A stretch of DNA of 64,000 nt from Myxococcus eversor (GTDB lineage Bacteria; Myxococcota; Myxococcia; Myxococcales; Myxococcaceae). A program made the translations under genes and the position numbers. The stretch covers positions 488,952 to 552,951 of the forward strand of contig NZ_JAAIXY010000002.1 in the NCBI RefSeq assembly GCF_010894455.1, given 5' to 3'. Positions 9,009 through 16,685 of this stretch are shown here, piece by piece. The notes below the pieces were generated by a model. That model worked only from the letters and a program-made list of their open reading frames with translations, did no database searches and was not told the DNA's origin. How positions within the stretch are numbered: the first letter of the stretch is position 1; each line of letters opens with the position of its first letter.

Positions 9009-9575
9009 ATGCCCACTCGATTCTTCGACCTTGCCGAGAACGTTCAGGCCGGGAGCTGGTACCTGGGGGACCCCGAAGACGAACGAGGCCAGGAAGTGGA
9101 GGACCCATGGAGCTTCAGGGCGGGGCGGCCTGTCCAAATCAAAGGCCCTCTAAAAATACCCATTGATGAGCCAGGCAAGGCACTGGACTTCTCCACGGCG
9201 GGCGTGGGCGTGACGCCCGTGGTCCACGTCAGGGTGGCGGAGATCTTCAAGGAACTGGCCCCCGATGACGTGCAGTTCATCCCCGTGTCCATCAAGGGGC
9301 ACCCGGACCAGTACCTCATCCTCGTGGCCACGAAGCTCATCCGCTGCATCGATGACGCAGCGTCCAGGGTGCAGCGCTGGGAGCCGGAGGATGGACTCCC
9401 CGAGAAGGTAGGCCAGTACTACGCCGTCGATGACATGCGCATCGACCTCGGGAAGGTGGGAGATGCCAAGGTCTTCCGCACGGAAGGCTGGGACATCGCG
9501 CTCATCGTCTCCGAGGACATCAAGAAGGCTTTGGAGCGCGCGAAGGCTACCGGCGTGAAGTTCTCACCGGTGTAG
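9009..9575 (+). CDS. Imm11-family immunity protein (MXAN_0049-like)
   Basis: 188 residues. The opening (FFDLAENVQAGSWYLGDP) and overall pattern match the Imm11/DUF1629 family, whose M. xanthus member MXAN_0049 neutralises the nuclease toxin of its neighbour MXAN_0050. Immunity proteins bind and block a cognate toxin in the cytoplasm. Usually the toxin gene lies immediately upstream on the same strand; here upstream is the divergent exbD and only a possible toxin tail, so this is an orphan immunity gene that may protect against toxins from related strains. Ribosome-binding site is weak. Confidence 0.8.
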   Translation: MPTRFFDLAENVQAGSWYLGDPEDERGQEVEDPWSFRAGRPVQIKGPLKIPIDEPGKALDFSTAGVGVTPVVHVRVAEIFKELAPDDVQFIPVSIKGHPDQYLILVATKLIRCIDDAASRVQRWEPEDGLPEKVGQYYAVDDMRIDLGKVGDAKVFRTEGWDIALIVSEDIKKALERAKATGVKFSPV

Positions 9576-9589
9576 TTTCTTGGGGTCTT

Positions 9590-9832
9590 CTACCTGCGAA
9601 GCCGGAGCCGGTCCTGTCCCGCGCTGCCCAGGGCCGCGCCGAGCACGCAGAAGAAGTGCAGCACGAGGCCGGGGAAGATGAAGAACCAGTAGCCCGCGCC
9701 GACGAAGCAGAACCACAGGATGGCTCGGAACAACTGCCCCTTGTAGAGCTGGCCCAGGCCCGGGAAGAAGAACGACAACACCCCGGCAATCAAGGGGTTG
9801 AAACGGCGCTCGCGGATGATGTCGGTGGTCAT
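9590..9832 (-). CDS. Small double-membrane-span protein
   Basis: 80 residues from ATG 9832, chosen because GGAGG lies 5 nt upstream; the longer TTG start at 9844 overlaps that site. Two hydrophobic segments follow an Arg-rich N-terminus, with an F-F-F-P-G-L-G-Q-L-Y-K-G-Q motif between them that resembles TM2-domain or DUF5683-like small membrane proteins. Function unknown. It is convergent with the Imm11 gene (14-bp gap). Confidence 0.75.
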   Translation of the reverse strand: MTTDIIRERRFNPLIAGVLSFFFPGLGQLYKGQLFRAILWFCFVGAGYWFFIFPGLVLHFFCVLGAALGSAGQDRLRLRR

Positions 9833-9856
9833 GTCGGCCTCCAATCCTCCCCTCTT

Positions 9857-9887
9857 AAAAGCGGGCTCCCCGAAACGAAAATCCCGC
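9857..9887 (-). terminator. Intrinsic terminator of the kinase operon
   Basis: On the minus strand GCGGG (9887-9883) and CCCGC (9865-9861) form a short stem followed directly by TTTT (9860-9857). It lies 8 bp past the stop at 9895 of the kinase-partner gene and before the small membrane gene, so it fits a Rho-independent terminator, although the loop is long. Confidence 0.45.
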
Positions 9888-9894
9888 CCGTCCC

Positions 9895-10623
9895 TCAGGG
9901 CACCGGCCGAGCAGACGGGGCGGGCGTCAACACCATCCCATCCAGGACACCATACGCATAGGCCGCCGCGAAGGCATAGGCGCCCACCAGGTACGTCACG
10001 TTGAGCGTCCGCGCCGTCCCCGCGTCACTCGCGCTGTAGCGGCCGTCCGGCCCTCGCATGGAAAGCGAGGCCCCCAACGAGACTCCCGCCGCCGCGAGCC
10101 CCAACCCCTGTGTCACCGCCATCACCGCGCCCATTCCCGAGCGCCCATGCTTGAAGTGCCCCACCCCCAACGGCGCCAGATACCAGGCCCGCGTCGGCAT
10201 CGGCGAAGCGGGCACCGCGACCTGGCCCACGGGGTCGACGATGGGCGTCGGCGGTGGGAGCAGTCGAGGACGTCGCTCCGCGCTCAGCTCCGCGATGCGC
10301 GCCTGGTGCTGCACACGCGCACGCTCCACGAAGGCGAGGAAGTCCGGCGGATACAGCAGCGGGTCCAGCACCGCGTCACCGTGCACGGCCAGCCCTCGCA
10401 CCACCTCGTCCTCCGCCCGGGCGAGTTCCTCCTGCGCATGGTAGGTGGCCGCGAGCAGCAGGTGCGCGTCCGCCTCCAACGCGTCTCCGTCGAGCCGCAG
10501 TGGATAGAGCAGGGACTCCAGCTCCGCGCGAGCCTGGGACAGCTCGCCGGACTGGTAGGCACCGCGCGCGCCGTCGAGCGGGGTGGCCGCGAGCACAGTC
10601 ATCAACAAGGCCGCGCCCATCAC
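9895..10623 (-). CDS. Secreted TPR-like protein coupled to Ser/Thr kinase
   Basis: 242 residues. A short signal peptide (MMGAALLMTVLAATPLDGA) precedes TPR-like helices (residues 20-85: AYQSGELSQARAELESLLYP and HLLLAATYHAQEELARAEDE), a Pro-rich linker and two hydrophobic helices near the C-terminus (about residues 160-230). Its ATG overlaps the stop of the upstream kinase by 4 bp (ATGA), implying translational coupling and joint function. I suggest a periplasmic or membrane partner of the kinase's external PEGA region; the exact role is unknown. Confidence 0.8.
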   Translation of the reverse strand: MMGAALLMTVLAATPLDGARGAYQSGELSQARAELESLLYPLRLDGDALEADAHLLLAATYHAQEELARAEDEVVRGLAVHGDAVLDPLLYPPDFLAFVERARVQHQARIAELSAERRPRLLPPPTPIVDPVGQVAVPASPMPTRAWYLAPLGVGHFKHGRSGMGAVMAVTQGLGLAAAGVSLGASLSMRGPDGRYSASDAGTARTLNVTYLVGAYAFAAAYAYGVLDGMVLTPAPSARPVP

Positions 10624-12665
10624 GGCGTCACGTCCAGCGTCACTTCGAGACGACGACCAGCCACCACGTCCACCTCTCGCTGCAAGGGAGGCGCACCCGC
10701 CCGGCGCGCCGTCACCGTGTGTCGCCCATGTTCGACGGCCACGGGGCCAGGGAGGGGCGCGACGCCCACCTCCCGGCCATCCAAGAAGAGCCGCGCACCC
10801 ACGGGCGCCAGGATGAGCACCTCCGCCTTGCGCAACGGCAACACCACGTCACGCACCACCGTCTCTCCGGGTGCGAGCGTCACCACCTGGTCGACCTCGT
10901 CACACAGCGGGTTGACGAAGCGCAACTGGTAGGTCCCCGGTGGCAGCGAGAGTTCACGTACGCGCGGCGTGTAGCCCCGACTCTCGCCATTCACGAACAC
11001 CTCCGCCCACGGACGCGCCGTCACCTTCAGCACGGCGGGACGCGCAGGGACAGTGGTTCCCGCGCTTGGGCTCGTCGTCGGCACCAGGGCATCGGAGACG
11101 GTGATTCCCATGTCCGGGCTCTTCATCGGCGCTGGGGACTGGGACGCCTCAACGGGCTCCCCTCTCGTCGAATGTCTCGTCGGCGCTGGGGACCCGCCGG
11201 GCTTCGCTGGGGCCACTTCCTCCGAACGTCCCGTCGGCGCAGGTGACTCGCCGGGCTTCGTGGGGCGCTCTGTCCGTGGAGCAGGTGGCTCACTGACACC
11301 CGAGGGAGCACGAGACCGCTCGTCGACGGAGGTGGAGGAGGAGCCATCCACGGGCACCGTCTCTGGGGACACCTGCGCTGACGGAGACTCCGCACCACGC
11401 GACGGCGTCCCTCGTTCAATTGCCTGAGGCGTCTCCACCGCGGAAGAGCCATCACCCGCCCGCTGTGCGGACTTCGCTCGCTCGGCGGTGATGGCTTCGC
11501 TCGAAGGCTCGGTGACGCGCGCCCCTTCCACTCCGGAAGTCCCGCTCCGTCGAACCAGCGTCCATCCACCCCACCCCACCGCCGCGCAGAGCACGAGCCC
11601 CGTGCCCACGGCGCCAGCCCGCCACCCGGAGCGCCTCGGCCGCTTGCGCAACAGCGCCACCACTTCGGCGGAGGTCGGCTCCAGCACCAGCGCGGCGTTG
11701 AGGACCTTCGCGGCCCGCGCGCCCTCGCCGCGCGCCAGCAGTCCACGCCCCTCCTCCAACAACCGCTCGAAGCGCTCCCGACGCCATCGGGAAACAGCCG
11801 CTACCGGATTGCCCAAGAACTCCCGAGCCACCTCCGCGGGCGGTCCCACCCCGCGCTGAAGCAGCTCCTCCAGCGCCGCCGCGAGCACGGCCCCGTCACG
11901 AGGCCTGTCCCGCGCGTCCTTCGCCAGACACCGCGCCACCAGCGACGCCAGTGGCTCGGGCGTGCCCGGCACCACCTCCGTCAGCGACGGCGACTCCTTC
12001 GTCATCACCGACGCGGCCAGATGCGCCGCGCCCTTGCCCGCGTGCGGCGTCGTCCCCGAGCACAGCTCGAACAGGATGACCCCCACCGCATACACATCCG
12101 AGGCGGGCGAGTACGCGCCCGTATCAATGCGCTCGGGCGCCATGTACGGCAGCGAGCCCGTCACCGCCCCTGTACTCGTGAGTCGCTCCTGGTCCTCCAG
12201 CGCGGCGAGGCCGAAGTCCGCCAGCTTCAGCGGCCCTCCCTCCGCCACCAGCACGTTGTCCGGCTTCACGTCGCGGTGGACGATGCCGCGCGCATGCGCC
12301 GCCGCCAGCGCCCGGGCGAGTTCCCAACCCAGCACCATCACCGCCTCGGGCGGCACCGGCGACAGCCTCCCCGCCAGCGCGCGCAGGTCCTCGCCCCGCA
12401 CCCACTCACAGACGAGAAACGGGCCATGCGCCCCGTCCTCGCCGTAGTCGTGAACCTCCAGGACGTTGGGATGGTGGAGGGACGCAGCCAGCTCCGCTTC
12501 CCTGCGGAAGCGCTCAGCGCGGCCCGTGCCACCTCCCGGGTGCATCCGCTTCAGCGCCACCGGGCGCGACAGCCGCAGGTCCGTGGCCAGGAAGACCGTG
12601 GCCATTCCCCCACGCCCCAACTCCCGCTCGAGTCGGTAGCGGCCCGCAAGCACCTCACCCGTCAT
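10620..12665 (-). CDS. Membrane Ser/Thr protein kinase with PEGA-type C-terminus
   Basis: 681 residues from ATG 12665 (a GTG 3 nt earlier sits 9 nt after GGAG and may be the true start; the open frame reaches 12839 but overlaps the next gene). N-terminal Hanks kinase: glycine loop GRGGMATV (17-24), Lys39 (VALKR), HRDVKPDN (130-137), DFG (150-152), APE (YMAPERID). One membrane span follows near residue 395, then a long Pro/Ser/Thr linker with repeats of 'SPAP', and an outer region with PEGA-like beta motifs (PWAEVFVNGESRGYTP; GARLFLDGREVGVAPLPGP). It phosphorylates cytoplasmic targets in response to an envelope signal. Coupled to the gene at 9895. Confidence 0.93.
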   Translation of the reverse strand: MTGEVLAGRYRLERELGRGGMATVFLATDLRLSRPVALKRMHPGGGTGRAERFRREAELAASLHHPNVLEVHDYGEDGAHGPFLVCEWVRGEDLRALAGRLSPVPPEAVMVLGWELARALAAAHARGIVHRDVKPDNVLVAEGGPLKLADFGLAALEDQERLTSTGAVTGSLPYMAPERIDTGAYSPASDVYAVGVILFELCSGTTPHAGKGAAHLAASVMTKESPSLTEVVPGTPEPLASLVARCLAKDARDRPRDGAVLAAALEELLQRGVGPPAEVAREFLGNPVAAVSRWRRERFERLLEEGRGLLARGEGARAAKVLNAALVLEPTSAEVVALLRKRPRRSGWRAGAVGTGLVLCAAVGWGGWTLVRRSGTSGVEGARVTEPSSEAITAERAKSAQRAGDGSSAVETPQAIERGTPSRGAESPSAQVSPETVPVDGSSSTSVDERSRAPSGVSEPPAPRTERPTKPGESPAPTGRSEEVAPAKPGGSPAPTRHSTRGEPVEASQSPAPMKSPDMGITVSDALVPTTSPSAGTTVPARPAVLKVTARPWAEVFVNGESRGYTPRVRELSLPPGTYQLRFVNPLCDEVDQVVTLAPGETVVRDVVLPLRKAEVLILAPVGARLFLDGREVGVAPLPGPVAVEHGRHTVTARRAGAPPLQREVDVVAGRRLEVTLDVTP

Positions 12666-12712
12666 CACCCGCGCATTCTCCGGGAGCGCGCCCCCGCGAG
12701 CAACCCGGCGGA

Positions 12713-13756
12713 TTACAGCGACAGCCGACAGGCCTTCGTGTCCCCTACCTGCTCGCAGGCCCCCACCGCGCCTCCAGGGCAATCCCGGTCCAGCCGGCAG
12801 GGCTGCCGACACCGCAAGGCCGCTCCCGACGACAGGCACACGCTACACGGCGAGCAGTCCATCGAGTTCTCACAGACCTCCCCCACCGACACCGGCGTGC
12901 CCGAGCATGCCTGGACGCACAGCCCGTCCGGGGAACACTGGTAGCCCGGCTCGCAGAGGCCGCCACCGGCGTTCGGGTTGCACTTCTCCTCGCACCGCAT
13001 CCGCTCCCTGGGACACCCCGCGAACGTGGGACAGTCGAGCGAGTCCGTGCACGCCTCTCCCAGTCGAGGACCCACGACACACGCATCATTCGAGCACCGT
13101 CGCCCGCCCCGACACGCGAAGTCCGACACGCACGTCAGCGTGCACTTCGAGTCCTCGCAGGCCGCGGCCGGGTCCGCGCACTCACACGCCCGCGAACACG
13201 TGCCTCCCACCGCCACCGTGCTCGAACACCCCGCGTCCGGCGTCCCGCACCCCGTGCCCGTACAGCCTCCATCCGGTACACCGCACCCCGAGCCCGTGCA
13301 GCCCCCGTCTGGCACCTCGCACGCGGCACCCGTGCAGCCCCCGTCCACGGGCGTCGTCACCGGCACACAAGCAGTCAGCGGCTCGCCCGCTTGAGGCACC
13401 GCGCCACAGCCGTATCCCGAGCGAGCACAGTCCTCACCACAGGCTCGCAAGCACTGTCCCAGCCCCGTCGCGCACACGGTGCCTCGAGGACAGTCCCGCG
13501 CCTCGGAGCACTCCCGCAGGCAATACCCACCTGGGAAGCCCAGGCCGCAGGTGAGGCCCTCGCCACACTCCGAATCCGCGCCACAGGCCTGCCCCACCCG
13601 CTCGGCGTCCACGGGCTCGCAACCTCCCCGCACACAGACCTGTCCCTGGGAACACTCCTGGGACTCGTCACAGCGGATGCGGATGTCGAGCGGACAGCCC
13701 GGCGCGACGAGCAACACGAGCACGGGCAGCAACGAGAGCGGAAGAAGGCGGCGCAT
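12713..13756 (-). CDS. Cys-rich lipoprotein with tandem DGGCTG repeats
   Basis: 347 residues from ATG 13756 (MRRLLPLSLL); the frame is open to 13852. A hydrophobic signal peptide ends in a lipobox (LVAPGC), so it is a lipoprotein. The mature protein contains about 40 Cys in short spacings (CxxxxxC), with modules like 'CRGGRRCSNDACV' and 'CEPGYQCSPDGLC', resembling EGF/Dickkopf-like disulfide modules. Between them is a 13-residue tandem repeat (DGGCTGxGCGxP). It overlaps nothing once the kinase start at 12665 is used (47-bp gap). Probably a cell-surface disulfide-rich protein; binding partner unknown. Confidence 0.85.
   Translation of the reverse strand: MRRLLPLSLLPVLVLLVAPGCPLDIRIRCDESQECSQGQVCVRGGCEPVDAERVGQACGADSECGEGLTCGLGFPGGYCLRECSEARDCPRGTVCATGLGQCLRACGEDCARSGYGCGAVPQAGEPLTACVPVTTPVDGGCTGAACEVPDGGCTGSGCGVPDGGCTGTGCGTPDAGCSSTVAVGGTCSRACECADPAAACEDSKCTLTCVSDFACRGGRRCSNDACVVGPRLGEACTDSLDCPTFAGCPRERMRCEEKCNPNAGGGLCEPGYQCSPDGLCVQACSGTPVSVGEVCENSMDCSPCSVCLSSGAALRCRQPCRLDRDCPGGAVGACEQVGDTKACRLSL
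13225..13350 (-). repeat. 39-bp tandem repeat inside Cys-rich lipoprotein gene
   Basis: Three full and one partial 39-bp units encode the 13-residue repeat DGGCTG-x-x-C-x-x-P. Units differ mainly at silent or conservative positions (GAACEVP, GSGCGVP, GTGCGTP, then DAGCSS). The unit length is a multiple of three, so copy number can change without a frameshift. Confidence 0.7.
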
Positions 13757-13861
13757 CACCAAGGCCCGGTCGACTCTATGCGGAGGGACGCTCGAAGCGC
13801 AGCCCCTACATAGAAGGGCCCCGTGTCCCCCGACTCGGGAACACAGGGCCACCTCCGTCCG

Positions 13862-14596
13862 CTACATGCAGGCGCCCATGACGCCGGGAGCGGCGAAGCA
13901 CTGGCCGCTCTTGCAGTGCGCGTTCTCCGTGCACGGGAAGCCGAAGGCCCCCGGGCTGCAGAACCCCAGGACGGCGCCAACGACGGGCTTCACGCAGCTC
14001 CACGATGAGGGGCAGTTCGAGTTGTCACGGCAAAGCCCCTGCATGCAGAAGCGGCCCTTGTTGGCCAGGTAGCCGTCGTTGCACACCGCGCCGCCCAGGC
14101 CCGTGGGGCAGGCGCCGTCCTCGGCGCACGGCGCGAAGCTGGCGCAGTACGGCTGCCGCGAGCCGTCGTCATCCGGGTCCAGACAGACGGAGTAGTTGTC
14201 ACAGCCGTCCTTGAAGTCGCTCGTCTCCGGGTTGCACGAAGGCGGGTTGGTCGGAGGCGCCAGGCTGCACAGGCCCTCGATGCAGACCTGGTTGCTCAGG
14301 CACTGGCTGTTCGAGGTGCACGTCGGCACGTTCTTGCTCTTGCAGTAGGAGGCCAGGGTGCCCGTGTCCTCGGCGTCGCAGTACTGGTCCGCCGCGCAGT
14401 TGGCGTTCGACTGACAGCCGAGCGCACACAGGCCGTTGAAGCAGAACTGCCCGGAGGGACAGGCCTTGCTCGCGCTGCACAGCGCGGCGTCCTGCTGGCT
14501 GGGGTTCTCGTCGGGCCCCCCGCCGTCATCGTCCTTCGTGCTGCCACAGCCCACGACCGCCATCGCCAGGAACAATCCCATCACGACATGTTTCAT
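13862..14596 (-). CDS. Cys-rich lipoprotein
   Basis: 244 residues. ATG 14596 follows GGGGAGAC at 4-5 nt; the frame is open to 14779 but that part looks non-coding. Signal peptide MKHVVMGLFLAMAVVGCGS with a VVGC lipobox, an Asp/Gly-rich linker, then repeated Cys modules such as 'CPSGQFCFNGLCALGC' and 'CLSNQVCIEGLC'. It resembles its neighbour at 12713 and lies 106 bp upstream on the same strand, so the two are probably related by ancient duplication and co-expressed. Surface lipoprotein of unknown function. Confidence 0.85.
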   Translation of the reverse strand: MKHVVMGLFLAMAVVGCGSTKDDDGGGPDENPSQQDAALCSASKACPSGQFCFNGLCALGCQSNANCAADQYCDAEDTGTLASYCKSKNVPTCTSNSQCLSNQVCIEGLCSLAPPTNPPSCNPETSDFKDGCDNYSVCLDPDDDGSRQPYCASFAPCAEDGACPTGLGGAVCNDGYLANKGRFCMQGLCRDNSNCPSSWSCVKPVVGAVLGFCSPGAFGFPCTENAHCKSGQCFAAPGVMGACM

Positions 14597-14809
14597 GTGC
14601 GTCTCCCCGAGGTTCGGTTGCACCGTGGCGGCTCTCCGCCAGCGTGCGATGGGCAGCCCCATCGCAACGTGCGTGCCGCGGCCTCGCGAGACACCGAAAC
14701 GCCCCGATTCCACGGGGTTGCGTGATGCCCCAGCCCCGACGAGAGCTCGGCGCCGGGGGAAACGTGCCAGGACTGGCACGCGGAACAGGCCTCCCTGGGA
14801 GGCGGCCTG

Positions 14810-16552
14810 TCAGTCCCCCTCTCCCAGGTAGCGGAACAGCGAGCGCAGGCCGATGCCCAACGCCGCCGCCGCGTCCTTCTTGCTGCCGCCACAGCGGGCA
14901 ATCGCCTCGCGCACGTAGCGCTGGACGAACGCCTCCCGCGCGTCCTCCAGGGGAATCATCGGCGTGGCGTCACCGCCCAGCTCCAAATCCTCGGGCCCCA
15001 GGAGTTCGTCCGTTGCCAGCACCGCCGCGCGACGCACGCGCGACGCCAGCTCCCGCACGTTACCGGGGAAGGGATGCCCGCGCAGCGCCTCCGTGGCCTT
15101 CTGCGTGAAGCCTCGCGCCCTGCGCGACTCCTGCGTCAGCACATGGTGGGCGATGAGCAGCACGTCGTCACCACGCTCCCGCAGCGGGGGCACGTCCACG
15201 CGCACCTCTTCCAGCCGGAAGCGGAGGTCCGCGCGGAAGGTGCCTCGTCGCACCGCCTCCTCCATCCCCACGTGCGTCGCCGACACCACGCGCACGTCCA
15301 CCTTGCGCGGCTGGTGCTCACCCAACCTCGTCACCTCGCGCTCCTGCACCACGCGCAACAGGCGCGTCTGGAGCGACAGGGGCATGTCTCCAATCTCATC
15401 CAGGAAGAGGGTTCCGCCGTCGGCCGCCTCCACCAGCCCCGCCCGCTCCGCGCCCGCTCCGGTGAAGGCGCCGCGCGCATGGCCAAACAACTCGCGCTCG
15501 ATGAGGCTCTCCGGCAGCGCCGCGCAGTTGATGGCCACCAGTCGTCCGCGACGCCCGCTGCGCCGATGGAGCGCCCTCGCCACCAGCTCCTTGCCCGTCC
15601 CTGTCTCTCCTTCGATGAGGACGTTGAGCGGCGTGGGCCCCAGTCGCTCCACCTGCCGGTACAGCGCACGCATCGATGGGGACTCGCCGATGAGCCCCTC
15701 GAAGGTCGCCGCTTCGATGCGACGGGTGAGACCCTCCACCGTCGCGCGCAGCTCCGTCAGCTCGCGCCGGGTCGACAAGAGCAGCGCCGTCAGCGCGGAG
15801 AGCGCCATGGCCTCCTCCAGCTCCACCGCCGAGAAGGCCGGGGCTCCCAGCCGTCGCCCCAGGTACACCACCGACAGCGGCACCGACTCCACGCGCAGCG
15901 GCACCACCAGCGCCGAGCCCAATCGCAGGGCCTCCAGGCTCGGTGTCCGGGCCAGCGCCGCGTCCGCTTCCACGTCCGCCACCCGCACCGGCGAGCCCGA
16001 CGTCAGCGCCCGGTCCACCAGACTGTCCACCACCGCCGCCTCGGGCCTGGCTCCCGTGGCGCACACCACGCGCCGAGGCCCTTCGCGCGAATCCGCGGTG
16101 ACGAGGAAGCCCACGTCCGCGCCCACCACCTCGGCGAGCCCGCGCATCGCCACCTCCAACAACTCCTGGGGCGGGCGCTGCACCAATAGTCGCGAGGACA
16201 GCTCCGCCAGCACCGCCACCAGCCGGCCCTCCGGTCGCGGCGCCACCTCCGCCGCGTCACGGGGAGCGGACTCCCCCGCGTCGACGAGCTCCAGCTCCAC
16301 GGTGCCCACGCGGAAGCGGTCTCCAGGCTCCAGCGGCGCCAGGTCCACGCGCTTGCCTCGGACCTTGATGTCGCAGCCCTTGCCCGCGGGGGACACGCTC
16401 CAGCCTCGCGCGTCGCGGAACAGCAGCGCGTGGCTCGGCTTCACGCCGGGCGCGCTGAGCACGGCGTCGCAGGTGGCATCGGAGCCCACGGAGATGACGG
16501 GCTTGTCCAGCGGGAGACGGCGGCCGTCGGGGAGGACCAGGAGCTGGGGCAT
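14810..16552 (-). CDS. FHA-GAF sigma-54-dependent transcriptional activator
   Basis: 580 residues from ATG 16552 (MPQLLVLPDGRR), where the FHA domain begins; the frame is open to 16747 into the opposite gene's promoter. Order: FHA (1-95, phosphothreonine-binding), GAF (about 120-260), sigma-54 AAA+ domain with Walker A GETGTGKE, the sigma-54 contact loop GAFTGA, Walker [11 protein letters not shown] and R-fingers region FRADLRFRL, then a Fis-type helix-turn-helix (GGSKKDAAAALGIGLRSLFR). FHA suggests control by Ser/Thr kinases, a pattern common in myxobacteria. It is divergent from the aldehyde dehydrogenase with a 133-bp shared promoter region and may regulate it; I see no clear -24/-12 site there. 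Confidence 0.93.
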   Translation of the reverse strand: MPQLLVLPDGRRLPLDKPVISVGSDATCDAVLSAPGVKPSHALLFRDARGWSVSPAGKGCDIKVRGKRVDLAPLEPGDRFRVGTVELELVDAGESAPRDAAEVAPRPEGRLVAVLAELSSRLLVQRPPQELLEVAMRGLAEVVGADVGFLVTADSREGPRRVVCATGARPEAAVVDSLVDRALTSGSPVRVADVEADAALARTPSLEALRLGSALVVPLRVESVPLSVVYLGRRLGAPAFSAVELEEAMALSALTALLLSTRRELTELRATVEGLTRRIEAATFEGLIGESPSMRALYRQVERLGPTPLNVLIEGETGTGKELVARALHRRSGRRGRLVAINCAALPESLIERELFGHARGAFTGAGAERAGLVEAADGGTLFLDEIGDMPLSLQTRLLRVVQEREVTRLGEHQPRKVDVRVVSATHVGMEEAVRRGTFRADLRFRLEEVRVDVPPLRERGDDVLLIAHHVLTQESRRARGFTQKATEALRGHPFPGNVRELASRVRRAAVLATDELLGPEDLELGGDATPMIPLEDAREAFVQRYVREAIARCGGSKKDAAAALGIGLRSLFRYLGEGD

Positions 16553-16685
16553 GGCGGGAGCGGACCGACTCTGTCGCATATCAGGAATGCGGAGCGCGGG
16601 CGCGTACGCGGCACGACGCTCCCTCCACCGAGTCATTGTCCAGACGCGCCCGGCTGCTATCACGGAGCCCCAGAAGGAGCTTCCC

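Noticed and set aside
14964..16685. Upstream extension of the aldehyde dehydrogenase frame (to 14964)
   Set aside because: It is antisense to the sigma-54 activator and Ser/Arg/Thr-rich; the ATG at 16686 has an AAGGAG site and matches the family's usual start.
16553..16685. Sigma-54 (-24/-12) promoter for the aldehyde dehydrogenase
   Set aside because: No GG-N10-GC element of the TGGCAC-N5-TTGC type was found; only partial matches.
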